Shown: positions 27,723 through 37,477, numbered from the stretch's first letter. The stretch: DNA of 64,000 bases from Gammaproteobacteria bacterium (GCA_018067045.1 JAGPVL010000017.1:62001-126000), one strand, 5' to 3'. The notes: generated from the letters alone by a model not told the origin. Translations and numbers: made by a program.

Positions 27723-28739
27723 ATGGAGGCAGTATTGGTGACCGGAGGGGCCGGATATATCGGCTCTCATATGGTGCTTGTGTTGTTGCAAGCAGGTTAC
27801 ACGGTCGTTGTGCTTGATAACTTAAGTAATAGCCATCAGGAATCACTTCGGCGCGTTGAAAAGATTTGCGGAAAGAGTGCGACTTTCATCGAAGGTGACA
27901 TACGTGATGAGGTTTGCCTTGCCAGCGTTTTTGACCAGTTTTCAATTTCTGCCGTCATGCACTTCGCCGGGCTGAAAGCTGTTGGTGAGTCAGTTACCCA
28001 GCCTTTGGAATATTATGATGTGAATGTTGTTGGTACGTTGCGATTGTTAAGCGCGATGACGCGCGCAGGCGTTAGGGCGCTAGTCTTTAGCTCTTCGGCG
28101 ACCGTCTACGGTGAGCCAGAATCGGTGCCAATATCCGAAAACTTTCCCCTGTCTGCCACAAACCCTTACGGAAAAACAAAGCTTCATGTCGAAGAGATGC
28201 TTCGCGATCTTTATGCATCGGATGATAGTTTTAGAATAGCGCTGTTGCGTTATTTTAACCCCGTAGGGGCCCACGAGAGTGGCTTGATCGGCGAAGACCC
28301 TTCGGGTACGCCAAGTAATCTAATGCCTTATATTGCTCAAGTAGCCACTGGGTTGCGAAGTAAACTCAATGTTTTTGGTGGGGATTACGACACACTCGAT
28401 GGGACGGGCGTGAGGGACTACATACACGTGATGGATTTGGTGGAGGGACATCTCGCTGCCCTCAAGGTGTTAATTGATAAGCCGCAACTGTTGGTGGCTA
28501 ATCTGGGAACGGGGCAGGGATATAGTGTGCTTGAAATGGTTGCGGCGTTTGAGGAGGCTTCGGGTCGGCCGGTTCCTTTTGAGGTGGTGGATAGGCGCCC
28601 TGGGGATATCGGCGAGTGCTATGCAAACCCTGATTTTGCACAGCGACAACTAGGCTGGCGCGCCCGTCGTGACCTCGCGCTAATGTGTGAGGATCATTGG
28701 CGTTGGCAGAAAGAGAACTCTCACGGGTACGGCGGGTGA
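27723..28739 (+). CDS. galE: UDP-glucose 4-epimerase
   Basis: Interconverts UDP-Glc/UDP-Gal (and in some members the GlcNAc/GalNAc pair). Extended SDR fold: NAD site GGAGYIG (8-14), SSSATVYG, catalytic Tyr149-x3-Lys153 in NPYGKTK, then LRYFNPVGAH and LGTGQGYSVLEM. The 338-aa length equals E. coli GalE. GGAGGG lies 8 bases before the ATG. It probably supplies UDP-Gal or UDP-GalNAc for the PglA-like transferase or the polymer. Confidence 0.95.
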   Translation: MEAVLVTGGAGYIGSHMVLVLLQAGYTVVVLDNLSNSHQESLRRVEKICGKSATFIEGDIRDEVCLASVFDQFSISAVMHFAGLKAVGESVTQPLEYYDVNVVGTLRLLSAMTRAGVRALVFSSSATVYGEPESVPISENFPLSATNPYGKTKLHVEEMLRDLYASDDSFRIALLRYFNPVGAHESGLIGEDPSGTPSNLMPYIAQVATGLRSKLNVFGGDYDTLDGTGVRDYIHVMDLVEGHLAALKVLIDKPQLLVANLGTGQGYSVLEMVAAFEEASGRPVPFEVVDRRPGDIGECYANPDFAQRQLGWRARRDLALMCEDHWRWQKENSHGYGG

Positions 28740-28795
28740 CGTTTTACCGTTATTTCTGAGTTAGGCCTCGCAAGGGCTTTCGTTTTGATATGTTG

Positions 28796-28813
28796 CGCCA
28801 CTCGCTAGTGGCG
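28796..28813. terminator. Hairpin between galE and the next epimerase
   Basis: CGCCACT (28796-28802), loop CGCT, AGTGGCG (28807-28813), a perfect 7-bp stem about 57 bases after the galE stop. No T-run follows, so the terminator call is weak. The rest of the 258-bp gap shows no gene. Confidence 0.3.
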
Positions 28814-29003
28814 GCTCCCTTCTATAGTAAGTTGTCTTGCATATTCAGATTGGGGCGTCCCCGGTCCGGGCTTGAATTACGGTTTGCCCATCTTTTCTAG
28901 GTGATGCTGGGACGTACCCTACTTTCCTTGTTAAACTGCCCCACGGTTTGGCACGACGATTTGTGCCGTTTAGAGCGGATGTGAATACGCTAAGGAGATG
29001 GTG

Positions 29004-30029
29004 GTGTCAGCTAAGTTAAGCAAGGTGGTAGAGCAGCTTCGGCAGGAGCCTAAACAGTGGTTGGTGACCGGCGCGGCGGGCTTTATTGGTTCCAACTTGG
29101 TTGAGACCTTGCTAGGCCTTGGGCAGACCGTTGTTGGGCTAGATAACTTTGCTACTGGTCACCAGCGTAATTTAGATGAGGTCCGAGATCTTGTCGGAGA
29201 TGCGTGGTCGGCGTTTACCCTTATTAGGGGGGATATCAGAAACCTAGATGACTGCCGTAAGGCTACAGCAGGCGTTGATTACGTGCTGCATCAAGCCGCG
29301 CTAGGGTCTGTGCCACGCTCCATTAATGACCCCATTACGACAAACGAAACCAATATTGGCGGCTTTTTGAATATGCTGGTGGCGGCTCGTGATGCGCAGG
29401 TTAAGAGCTTTACGTATGCCGCTAGCAGCTCTACCTACGGCGACCATCCGGCCTTGCCCAAAATTGAGGATTTGATTGGGAGTCCGCTGTCTCCGTATGC
29501 GGTCACTAAGTATGTCAATGAGTTGTATGCGGATGTTTTTGCTCGTACCTATGGTTTCGAGACGGTGGGTTTGCGTTATTTTAATGTATTTGGTAGGCGC
29601 CAAGATCCTGACGGCGCATACGCCGCCGTTGTTCCTAAGTGGACTGCGGCAATGATTGACGGAAATGATGTTGTCGTGAACGGTGATGGTGAAACAAGTC
29701 GGGACTTTTGCTATATCGACAATGCGGTACAAGCCAACATTCTTGCTGCGACGGCATCTGATACAGATGCGCGGAATCAAGTGTACAACGTGGCTGTAGG
29801 TGGCCGAACGACGCTGAACAGCTTGTTTGAATTGGTCCGTAGTGCACTGGCCGATAGCGATGTTAGCTACAAAAAAATGCCAATCTACAAAGACTTCCGT
29901 GCGGGAGATGTGCGTCATTCGCAAGCAGACATTAGCAAAGCGGCAAGATTGTTGGGCTATGAACCTCTGTATACGGTTGAGCAAGGTATTAAGGAAGCGA
30001 TGCCGTGGTACGTATCCAGCCAGTCATAA
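29004..30029 (+). CDS. wbpP: UDP-N-acetylglucosamine C4-epimerase (WbpP/TviC type)
   Basis: Extended SDR that interconverts UDP-GlcNAc/UDP-GalNAc or the uronate pair. Features are [21 protein letters not shown], the catalytic serine region [16 protein letters not shown] (Tyr-x3-Lys) and [13 protein letters not shown], all typical of WbpP/TviC rather than GalE. AAGGAG at 28992-28997 directly abuts ATG 28998, leaving no spacer, while GTG 29004 is 6 bases away. I therefore favour GTG 29004; ATG 28998 would add two residues. Together with the TviB-like dehydrogenase it should make UDP-GalNAcA. Confidence 0.9.
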   Translation: MSAKLSKVVEQLRQEPKQWLVTGAAGFIGSNLVETLLGLGQTVVGLDNFATGHQRNLDEVRDLVGDAWSAFTLIRGDIRNLDDCRKATAGVDYVLHQAALGSVPRSINDPITTNETNIGGFLNMLVAARDAQVKSFTYAASSSTYGDHPALPKIEDLIGSPLSPYAVTKYVNELYADVFARTYGFETVGLRYFNVFGRRQDPDGAYAAVVPKWTAAMIDGNDVVVNGDGETSRDFCYIDNAVQANILAATASDTDARNQVYNVAVGGRTTLNSLFELVRSALADSDVSYKKMPIYKDFRAGDVRHSQADISKAARLLGYEPLYTVEQGIKEAMPWYVSSQS

Positions 30030-30320
30030 TTGCAATCTTTGGTGCATAAGAAATCTTCAAGAACATGCACGTGTAAATTAATTCCTCATTGATGGTAGGC
30101 AGTCGTTTGATAAGATCTGGGTGGAGGCTGAGAGTTATAATTGAAAGCTTTCCCGGACGATTAGATTCGGGGAGTATAGACTTTTATGCCTCTTCTTTGT
30201 CTTTTTCGGTGTATTCAAATTTCACTGCCGCGCGAGTTGGATTGGTGGCTCTGGCCATAGAGAACTTCCCTCATGTGGTTCTTTCTTTCCGCCATAATGG
30301 TTTCCGCGGCGGGCGATGAC

Positions 30321-31601
30321 ATGAAATTTCTTTCCTCTGGCTTGCCCTTGGTGGCGATCGTAAAAATTGCGGGGGCGGGTCTCGCATTTCTTTTTCACGT
30401 AATAATGGCACGTTTAATTGGCGGTGAGGAGTACGGGGTTTTTTCGTATTGCTTGTCCGTTGCTTTGTTATTGGCAATTCCCGCAAAGATGGGGTTTGAC
30501 ACAGGCACCTTACGGTTTCTTCCAGCTTTAACTGTGGGCGAGCCCGGTTTAGTGAGGAGCTTTATACGCTTTAGTGGCATTGTTGTCCTCGTTGCATCTT
30601 TGGCTGTGAGCGTAATAGCGCTTCTTTCGTTAATTTATATGGTTGAAATCGCTCCGTCTGTAATGTCTGGGCTTTTAGTCGTGATTGTATTATTACCGCT
30701 GCGCAGCTCTTGGGACCTTTGCCGTGCAAGATTGCAAGCATATGGGAAGCTAGGCTTCGCGCTTGCTCCAGCCTTGATTGCGCTCCCCGTCCTGACGACT
30801 ATCATTATTTATCAGTTGGACCTTGTGGCTCCGGTTGACGCAAGCATTGCGCTTGGTGTTCAGGGAGCGGTGACGTTCGTTCTTTATGTTTTTTGTCTTT
30901 CGCAGCTTCCCCGAACTACCACAAGCTCTGTTGCTAAGAGTGATGTTGCTCGCTCAGCCATTCAGCGAGGATGGCTGCGCACTTCCGCGTTATTGTGTTT
31001 GACCTCTTCGGTGCAAATAATCTACGGACAGTCTGATATTCTGGTCCTCGGCACGCTTTTATCCCCTAGCGAGGTCGGTGGTTACGCTGCCGCCGCAAAA
31101 GTGGCAGTTCTTGCTGCATTTGGATTGGAAATAGTTAATTTTCGTTATGCGCCGCTTATTGCTAAAGCCTATGCAAGCGGGCCTGAAGCTCTCCAGGAAA
31201 TTATCACCACTGCGGTTCGAAGAGTGTTGCTCTTTACAATTCCTGCGAGTCTTTTTGTTTTCATTATGGCGGATAAAATTCTTTTATTATTTGGGTCAGA
31301 GTTCTCAAGCGAAGTGGCCTTGCCGTTAAGGATATTGATCGTAGGGCAGCTTGTGAATGCGCTGAGCGGTCCGGTTGGGTTTGTTTGCTCTATGACAAGA
31401 CTAGAGGCGGATCTGTTTCGAGTCTCAGTGGCAAGTATGATTCTAAATGTTGTGGCGAATATAATCCTGATTAGCTATTACGGTGTAATTGGGGCTGCTA
31501 TCGCGACTGCATTTAGCATGGCAATGCGAAATATTGTGCTGATGTTCGTGGTTGAGATGAAGCTCGGCGTTTCTATGCGATTTTGGCGCCGTGTCGGATA
31601 G
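30321..31601 (+). CDS. wzx: Second polysaccharide flippase, Wzx-like
   Basis: A 426-aa integral membrane protein with about 12-14 helices of the MOP superfamily, polysaccharide-synthesis branch. It has an N-terminal basic/hydrophobic start (MKFLSSGLPLVAIVKIAGAG), the LIGGEEYGVFSYCLSV segment characteristic of Wzx/RfbX-like proteins, and a late ...LILISYYGVIGAAIATAFSM helix. It differs from the MurJ-like flippase at 22225. Start is uncertain: ATG 30321 fits the family, ATG 30273 would add 16 residues, and neither has a strong ribosome site. The 290-bp gap before it holds no supported gene. Confidence 0.8.
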   Translation: MKFLSSGLPLVAIVKIAGAGLAFLFHVIMARLIGGEEYGVFSYCLSVALLLAIPAKMGFDTGTLRFLPALTVGEPGLVRSFIRFSGIVVLVASLAVSVIALLSLIYMVEIAPSVMSGLLVVIVLLPLRSSWDLCRARLQAYGKLGFALAPALIALPVLTTIIIYQLDLVAPVDASIALGVQGAVTFVLYVFCLSQLPRTTTSSVAKSDVARSAIQRGWLRTSALLCLTSSVQIIYGQSDILVLGTLLSPSEVGGYAAAAKVAVLAAFGLEIVNFRYAPLIAKAYASGPEALQEIITTAVRRVLLFTIPASLFVFIMADKILLLFGSEFSSEVALPLRILIVGQLVNALSGPVGFVCSMTRLEADLFRVSVASMILNVVANIILISYYGVIGAAIATAFSMAMRNIVLMFVVEMKLGVSMRFWRRVG

Positions 31602-31657
31602 TTGTTAAAACTTTCGAAGGCTCGGTGTTTTTAGAATAATGTTATTTGGGAGAAATC

Positions 31658-32644
31658 ATGACAAAACTATTAATCACGGGTGGGCGCCACTCAGAAGACG
31701 CGTTCCATAAGGAAGCTTGGAACCGTTCCGAGGCGGGAATTATACTGCTATATGACACGGATGCGGGGTCGGTTGAATCTGTTTTTGAGTACGTAACACC
31801 GAAAGAATTGGTTTCAGATGAGGGGGTGGGGACGACCTTTAAGTGCGGAGAGATTCGGGAAGGAATTTTATACGTTCCTACAGAGTGGGAGCTGTTGATG
31901 ATTGACATACAGCAATGGAAAATTATCGATAAGATCAGCCTTCCTGTTTTTAATGATGTGCATGCTGTGACTTTCTTGGGCGATAACTTTATTGTCACAT
32001 CAACGGGATTGGACGCAGTTTTCGAAATTACCCGTGAAGGAAATGTGGCGAGAGAGTGGTCCGTCTTGGATTCTGGCAGTATTTGGGATCGATTTGATCG
32101 TGATACAGATTATCGAAAGGTCGCTTCGACGAAGCCGCACGCGGTGCACCCTAATTTTGCTACTGTAATTGGTGGTGATGTTTGGGTGACTCGCTTTTCT
32201 GAGAAAGATGCGATTTGTTTAACGGATAGGTCTAAAGGTAAGGTCGCGGTTAATGTTGAAACGCCGCATGACGGCCATCTCATTGACGGGAAACTATTTT
32301 ATACGACAGTTAATGGGCATGTCGTTGTATTTGACGCTGATTCGAAAGTTGCAGTGAATGATTATGACTTGAATTCGTCATCCAGCGATTTCCGTCCTTT
32401 AGGGTGGTGCAGAGGGCTGGCGAAAGTTGAACGGAATATGTATGTCGGATTTTCTCGTTTACGACCGACTCGATATACTAAAAACGTTGCGTGGCTAAAA
32501 GACATTAAGAAAAGCTTGGCGACGTCGATCAGCCGACCAACCAGAGTTGGAGTATATGATTACTCGAAGGGTTTTGAGCTCGTTGATGAAGTTAATATGG
32601 AGCATCATGGGCTGAGTGTCATATTTTCTGTTATCCCATTGTGA
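31658..32644 (+). CDS. Unrecognised beta-propeller-like protein in polysaccharide locus
   Basis: A 328-aa soluble protein with no signal peptide. It shows a repeating pattern of a His/Gly turn followed by two beta strands: HAVTFLGDNFIVTSTGLDAV, HAVHPNFATVIGGDVWVTRF, HDGHLIDGKLFYTTVNG, RGLAKVERNMYVGFSRLR and a final HHGLSVIF. This fits a five- to six-bladed propeller. The RGLA...GFSRLR segment recalls, from memory, the TIGR03032-type propeller proteins, but I cannot confirm homology. GGGAGAAAT before ATG 31658 favours it over the TTG four codons upstream. It is flanked by a flippase and a glycosyltransferase. Possible roles are sugar modification, lyase or regulator; function unknown. Confidence 0.6.
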   Translation: MTKLLITGGRHSEDAFHKEAWNRSEAGIILLYDTDAGSVESVFEYVTPKELVSDEGVGTTFKCGEIREGILYVPTEWELLMIDIQQWKIIDKISLPVFNDVHAVTFLGDNFIVTSTGLDAVFEITREGNVAREWSVLDSGSIWDRFDRDTDYRKVASTKPHAVHPNFATVIGGDVWVTRFSEKDAICLTDRSKGKVAVNVETPHDGHLIDGKLFYTTVNGHVVVFDADSKVAVNDYDLNSSSSDFRPLGWCRGLAKVERNMYVGFSRLRPTRYTKNVAWLKDIKKSLATSISRPTRVGVYDYSKGFELVDEVNMEHHGLSVIFSVIPL

Positions 32645-32779
32645 TTTTCTTAGGTCTAATTTGAATGATGTGTGCGCTGAGCGTCAGGGTGCTTCCATGG
32701 GGCATCGGCAATGGCAGTGGCCGTTTTCAGGGCCGTGCTGCGTATAGACGGCGATCTTACGCACCTGTGGGGCATTTCA

Positions 32780-33853
32780 ATGAGCGATAGACCTTTAGTG
32801 CTTCTGCACTGCATTCATGCGCTTTCGGGTGGCGGCGCGGAGAAGCAGCTGCTTAACCTCTCTCGTGCGATGACAGGCGTGAGCTTTCATATTGTTTATG
32901 CTGAGGACAGGGGAGCATTGTGTTCATTTCCCGACAATGTGATTTTCCACAAACTGCCTAATACAAGTAACTACTCTCCGCGATTATTACTTTCCATGTT
33001 GATTCTTACTCTTCGCATAAAGCCTGATCTAATTCAGACCTGGGTTTTGAAGTTTGACGTTATTGTTGGGATCTTGCGGAAGATATTGACGTTCCATTGG
33101 GTCATTCGTGAGTCTGGGTCTTATGAGGTTAAGACGCCAACATATAAGAACCGGCTCCGTCTCTATTTAGGGTCGGGCGCCAACGCGATTGTTGCAAACT
33201 CTGACGGTGGGCGCCGTTATTGGGCTGAAAAGTCACGTTGCCATCGTGCACTCACGATTTTTAATGGGTATGACTTTGACTTTCTTGACCGCGTGTCGGC
33301 GTTACGGTCTATAGAGAAGGAAGATTTTTCCAGAAAACGTATCTGTTATATTGGGCGGCTCGAATCCTTTAAGAACGCCGATTTGTTGGTTCGATCGATG
33401 GAGGGAATGGGCGATAATTTTGAATTGAATATCATCGGTACAGGCCCTTGTTTTCAGCGTTTGGAATCCATGGTGGATGAGCTAGCGCTGAGAGATCGTG
33501 TTAAATTGCTTGGTGAGTTATCTCACGGTGAAGCAATGAGCGTCTTAAGTTCGTCTGATGTATTGGCGTTGCTCAGTGACTATGAGGGAACGCCAAACGT
33601 TGTGCTTGAGGCGATGTATCTCGGTATTCCAGTTGTGCTATCCAGTACGGCATCCCATAGATCCTTTTTTCCCGATGAAGTGGCGATGTACGCCTTGAAG
33701 CTTTCTGAGCGAGAGGTGGTCGCCGCGCTGCAAGAGAGTTTGCTCGATAACGCTGAAAGAGTTAAAGCGGGTCGGAAATTTGCAGCAGCTTGGAGTGCAA
33801 GTCGTATGGCTGGTTGCTACGAAGAGCTTTATTTACAGATTATTACTAAGTGA
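32780..33853 (+). CDS. Glycosyltransferase, GT4
   Basis: A 357-aa GT-B transferase. The N-terminal acceptor domain starts LLHCIHALSGGGAEKQLLNL, a common GT4 opening. The C-terminal domain has ICYIGRLESFKNADLL, IIGTGPCFQRLE and SDYEGTPNVVLEAMYLGIP with the conserved E-x7-E pair. The start at ATG 32780 (GGGG about 9 bases before) is preferred to ATG 32711, which would add 23 residues before the first strand. The sugar is not predictable. Next in line is another GT4 after 94 bp. Confidence 0.85.
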   Translation: MSDRPLVLLHCIHALSGGGAEKQLLNLSRAMTGVSFHIVYAEDRGALCSFPDNVIFHKLPNTSNYSPRLLLSMLILTLRIKPDLIQTWVLKFDVIVGILRKILTFHWVIRESGSYEVKTPTYKNRLRLYLGSGANAIVANSDGGRRYWAEKSRCHRALTIFNGYDFDFLDRVSALRSIEKEDFSRKRICYIGRLESFKNADLLVRSMEGMGDNFELNIIGTGPCFQRLESMVDELALRDRVKLLGELSHGEAMSVLSSSDVLALLSDYEGTPNVVLEAMYLGIPVVLSSTASHRSFFPDEVAMYALKLSEREVVAALQESLLDNAERVKAGRKFAAAWSASRMAGCYEELYLQIITK

Positions 33854-33947
33854 AGAATGTCACTGGCATGGCTGTGTGTGTAAAGCTTCTCTTTGTCGAG
33901 CGTGATAGCTTATTCAGCGAGGTTGACTTAAAAGACGGAGATCTTTT

Positions 33948-35075
33948 GTGAAAGTTCTAATTGAGGCCTTTTCTGCTCGAATTGGAGGAGGGCAGACCTA
34001 TTTGATTAATTTGCTCGAGCGATTGCCTGATGATCCGAGTCTTCAGGTGTATATTTATGCTCCCTCTTCTCTTGCGCTGCCGTCGCGCCCTAATCTCTTT
34101 CGTAAGACCACTTCCTGGCCCGTAACAAATCCTATCCTGCGTGTCTTCTGGCAAATTTTTATTCTGCCTTGGATTCTTTGGCGTGATGAAGTTGACGTTC
34201 TCTTTTGCCCAGGCGGGCTTGTTATGACGCCCACGCCGCCGCGCTGTCGGGTCGTTACGATGTTTCGGAATATGATTCCATTTGATGTGCGCGTGCGTCA
34301 GGACGTTACGTCATATCAACAGCGAATTCGTAATTGGTTGTTGTATCACATCATGCTTAACAGCATGCGTCGCGCAGATCTCACTATTTTTATTTCTGAG
34401 TATTGCCGTGCTTTGCTGGAGCGTCTGACGCCGATAAAGAGTGCGGAAACGATTTATCACGGAATTAGTCCATTATTTAGTGAGGGGGCGGCGCTTTCGC
34501 CGCCGCTTGGGCTTCAGCCATACAGCTATCTGCTTTATGTGTCCCGTTTTGATGTATATAAGCATCATCGGCAGCTTGTGTGTGCTTATGCTTCGTTGCC
34601 GGATGCGCTGCGCATGGAATTGCCTCTCGTACTAGTGGGGGAGGCTGATAGTGAAGAGGCTGACAATGTTCGTAAGCTAATCGTCGAGCTTCAGCTTGAT
34701 GGGCAGGTAAGAATTGAGGGCGGCGTTGCTTATGAAATTCTTCCGCGCTATTACCATAATGCGGCCGTGAACCTCTTTATGTCTTCCTGCGAGAACTGCC
34801 CGAATATATTACTTGAGGCCATGGGGGGCGGGCAGCCTATTGTTTGCTCGAATGTAGATCCGATGCCAGAGTTCGCCGGAGACGCTGCGATTTTCGTAGA
34901 TCCACTGTCCAGCGAATCAATTGCGTTAGGGTTGCGCCGTGTGCTGGAGAGCGAGGCAATACAGAAGGATTTAGTGGTGCGTGTTAAAGCTCGCGCGTCA
35001 CTATATAACTGGAATGAAACTGCTAGGCGAACCTGGACTGTTTTGCAGAATAAGCAATGGCACAAAGAGGCATAA
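33948..35075 (+). CDS. Glycosyltransferase, GT4
   Basis: A 375-aa GT-B transferase with N-terminal KVLIEAFSARIGGGQTYLIN, middle IYHGISPLFS and YLLYVSRFDVYKHHRQLVCA, and C-terminal donor loop SSCENCPNILLEAMGGGQP (E-x7-E version). The IGGGQTY opening and SCENCPN loop are typical of GT4 rhamnosyl/mannosyl-type transferases, but specificity is a guess. The GTG start is supported by GGAG eight bases before. After it comes a 236-bp gap with a tandem repeat. Confidence 0.85.
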   Translation: MKVLIEAFSARIGGGQTYLINLLERLPDDPSLQVYIYAPSSLALPSRPNLFRKTTSWPVTNPILRVFWQIFILPWILWRDEVDVLFCPGGLVMTPTPPRCRVVTMFRNMIPFDVRVRQDVTSYQQRIRNWLLYHIMLNSMRRADLTIFISEYCRALLERLTPIKSAETIYHGISPLFSEGAALSPPLGLQPYSYLLYVSRFDVYKHHRQLVCAYASLPDALRMELPLVLVGEADSEEADNVRKLIVELQLDGQVRIEGGVAYEILPRYYHNAAVNLFMSSCENCPNILLEAMGGGQPIVCSNVDPMPEFAGDAAIFVDPLSSESIALGLRRVLESEAIQKDLVVRVKARASLYNWNETARRTWTVLQNKQWHKEA

Positions 35076-35215
35076 TTGAAGCGACCTACTATTATTCATC
35101 CGTTAGGTTTTGTTGGGCCGTTGAATCGGAAGATTAACGAGCCTGCTGGAGATGAACCGACGTTATACAAAATTAGTAGCGCGACATAATTTTTTGGACT
35201 GGAATTCTTTGGCCT

Positions 35216-35247
35216 AGTGTTAAGTGTTAAGTGTTAAGTGTTAAGTG
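35216..35247. repeat. Heptanucleotide tandem repeat (AGTGTTA)n
   Basis: Four perfect copies of AGTGTTA (35216-35243) plus a partial AGTG, within the 236-bp gap between two glycosyltransferase genes, ending 64 bases before the wbuB-like start. The repeat lies outside any supported gene. Being 7 bp it could change length by slipped-strand mispairing and so change promoter or leader spacing. Confidence 0.9.
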
Positions 35248-35311
35248 AATTTTCGGCGTTCTAAGTAAGCCGCGCAGGATTTGATTGCTGTTTGCCAAGA
35301 AGGGTATGTGA

Positions 35312-36550
35312 ATGAAAATTCTGGTTGTCTCCCAGTACTTTTGGCCTGAGACATTTATTATTTCAGACATTGTTCGAAAGCTTGTCGAGCAAGGTCACGA
35401 AGTGACTGTGGCCACTGGCAAACCAAACTATCCAGACGGCGCTATTTACGACGGTTATCGCGCTGGGGGTACTCAGTGTGAGCGATACCTTGATAAGGTC
35501 AATGTTTTTCGCGTGCCATTGTGGCCACGTGGTAGCGGCGGGGCAAAGAATCTCATCCTGAATTATGTGTCGTTCGTTTTATTCGGTTTGATTTGCTTTC
35601 CATGGCTTTTACGTAAGCAAAATTTTGACGCTGTATTTGTTTATGCGCCATCGCCTATTACTCAGGTGGTTCCGGCCATTTTGTTAAAATGGATTAAGCG
35701 AGCCCCGCTTACGGTCTGGGTTCAAGATTTGTGGCCTGAGAGTCTGGCGGCAACAGGGTTTCTGAAGAACCGGACATTGCTTCGCGTGATGGGCTGGATG
35801 GTCCGCTTGATCTATTGTTGTTGTGATCGCTTGCTCGTCCAGTCATCGGCCTTTGTTGACCCTGTGTCTGCATACGCTTCTCGGGAAAAGGTCTGTTACT
35901 ACCCGAACTCAATTGATGCGAGCGGGGCTGAGTCGGCGGCGGTGTTGCCGGCTTCATTGGCTGCGACGCTAGAAGGCGCATTTTGTGTCGTTTTCGCTGG
36001 CAACTTAGGCACTGCACAGGCACTCGATACGGTACTGGAAGCAGCTATTCTGCTACGCGAGGAGCCTGATATTCGCTTCGTGTTAGTCGGCAGTGGTAGT
36101 CGTGCTGACTGGCTTTTGGAGGAAGTAAAGGCTCATGGGCTAACGAATGTGTCCATGCCCGGCCGCTTTCCCGCGTCGCTGATGCCGACTCTGTTTGAAC
36201 GCTCTGGGGTATTGTTGGTGTCGTTAACGGATGAGCCGATTTTCGCACAGACTATTCCCAGTAAAATCCAAGCCTATTTGGCCGCAGGGAAGCCTATAAT
36301 TGCAGCACTGAATGGAGAGGGGGCACGAGTTGCTCTGGAGTCTGGTGCGGGGGTCGCTGTGCCGGCTGAGCAGCCTGGCCAGCTGGCTGAGGCGATTCGG
36401 GAGATTCGAGCACTGAGCGATGCTCAGCGGGCCGCCCTTGGGAGCGCAGGTAGGGCATACTTTGACGCGCACTTTGACATGGATGTTCAGGTTAAACGCC
36501 TTGCGTGCTTATTAGGCGGAAATAACGGTTTAGAGGGTGATTGCGAATGA
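35312..36550 (+). CDS. wbuB: Glycosyltransferase, WbuB/WcaI-like (probable L-FucNAc transferase)
   Basis: A 412-aa GT4 transferase. It has the family opening KILVVSQYFWPETFIISDIV and GHEVTVATGKPNYPDG. An internal membrane-touching helix lies near LNYVSFVLFGLICFPWLL. VWVQDLWPESL is followed by the donor region FAGNLGTAQALDTVLEAA and IPSKIQAYLAAGKP. WbuB/WbjE proteins of this type lie next to fnlABC (wbjBCD) in E. coli O26 and P. aeruginosa O11 and are thought to transfer L-FucNAc; the same neighbours follow here. The TGA overlaps the fnlB ATG. Confidence 0.85.
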   Translation: MKILVVSQYFWPETFIISDIVRKLVEQGHEVTVATGKPNYPDGAIYDGYRAGGTQCERYLDKVNVFRVPLWPRGSGGAKNLILNYVSFVLFGLICFPWLLRKQNFDAVFVYAPSPITQVVPAILLKWIKRAPLTVWVQDLWPESLAATGFLKNRTLLRVMGWMVRLIYCCCDRLLVQSSAFVDPVSAYASREKVCYYPNSIDASGAESAAVLPASLAATLEGAFCVVFAGNLGTAQALDTVLEAAILLREEPDIRFVLVGSGSRADWLLEEVKAHGLTNVSMPGRFPASLMPTLFERSGVLLVSLTDEPIFAQTIPSKIQAYLAAGKPIIAALNGEGARVALESGAGVAVPAEQPGQLAEAIREIRALSDAQRAALGSAGRAYFDAHFDMDVQVKRLACLLGGNNGLEGDCE

Positions 36551-37404
36551 AGGTATTGGTTTTAGGTGTTACTGGCATGCTCGGCAATGCCGTGTTCAAG
36601 TTGTTCTCGCAAGATGCTCAATTTGAAGTATTTGCTACGATGCGCAGCGCCAGTGGGCTGCGGTACTTTTCGTCGGAGAGTCATTCGCGCTTGTTTACGG
36701 GCGTTGACGTGCTCAATCATGACGAGTTGGTGGCGGTGTTTGCTCAAGTGCAGCCAGATGTGGTGATTAACTGCGTCGGATTAATTAAGCAGCTTGCGGA
36801 TGCCAACGACCCGCTTACTGCGCTGCCGATTAATGCAATGTTACCGCATCGCCTATCTAGGCTGTGCGCGTTGATCGATGCGCGCCTTGTGCATGTCAGT
36901 ACGGATTGTGTGTTTTCTGGCCGCCAAGGTGGATACTGCGAGTCGGATACCTCTGATGCTGAAGACTTGTACGGAAAATCAAAGTTTATTGGCGAGCTGC
37001 AAGGCATGTCTCATGTTATTACGCTGCGTACGTCGATTATCGGCCACGAACTGAATTCCCATTACGCACTGATTGATTGGTTTTTATCACAGAGCGGGCC
37101 GATTAAAGGCTTTTCACGGGCAGTATTCTCCGGCTTACCGACGGTTGAACTCGCGAGGGTGATTAAAGATTATGTATTGCCGCGCCCCGAGTTGAATGGC
37201 CTGTACCATGTTGCGGCAAAGCCTATTAACAAATTCGATTTGCTTGGGCTCGTAGCGCAGCAATATAGCAAAGAGATTGAAATTCGTAAGGACGACGCTT
37301 TTGTTATTGATAGATCATTGAATGCTGACGCATTTGGTGCTGCATCGGGTTACGTTGCACCTGAGTGGCCGATACTCATTCAGAGAATGTACGACGCTAA
37401 GTAA
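36547..37404 (+). CDS. fnlB: UDP-4-keto-sugar reductase of the L-FucNAc pathway (RmlD-like)
   Basis: SDR of the RmlD type (285 aa). NAD(P) site VLGVTGMLGNAV, VDVLNHDEL, PDVVINCVGLIKQ, STDCVFSGRQGGYCE with catalytic serine, and the Tyr-x3-Lys in LYGKSKFIGE. VVINCVGLIKQ and the SGxxGGYxE motif fit FnlB/WbjC/CapF-type reductases, although the C-terminal cupin epimerase domain of CapF is absent. ATG 36547 overlaps the preceding stop (ATGA), so I reject TTG 36541. Gene order B-A-C differs from the usual A-B-C. Confidence 0.85.
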   Translation: MKVLVLGVTGMLGNAVFKLFSQDAQFEVFATMRSASGLRYFSSESHSRLFTGVDVLNHDELVAVFAQVQPDVVINCVGLIKQLADANDPLTALPINAMLPHRLSRLCALIDARLVHVSTDCVFSGRQGGYCESDTSDAEDLYGKSKFIGELQGMSHVITLRTSIIGHELNSHYALIDWFLSQSGPIKGFSRAVFSGLPTVELARVIKDYVLPRPELNGLYHVAAKPINKFDLLGLVAQQYSKEIEIRKDDAFVIDRSLNADAFGAASGYVAPEWPILIQRMYDAK

Positions 37405-37477
37405 ATGACTGCTCTATAGTTCGTATGGAAATTAATCTGAAGTTAGTTAAGCGCTAGCGAATGAAGACGAGGAAGGC

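Noticed and set aside
30089-30319. 76-codon frame before the second flippase
   Set aside because: No family resemblance, weak start site, overlaps the likely flippase leader; composition is not gene-like.
35076-35189. 37-codon open frame right after the GT4 stop, starting TTG
   Set aside because: No ribosome site and no recognised family; its length is within chance.
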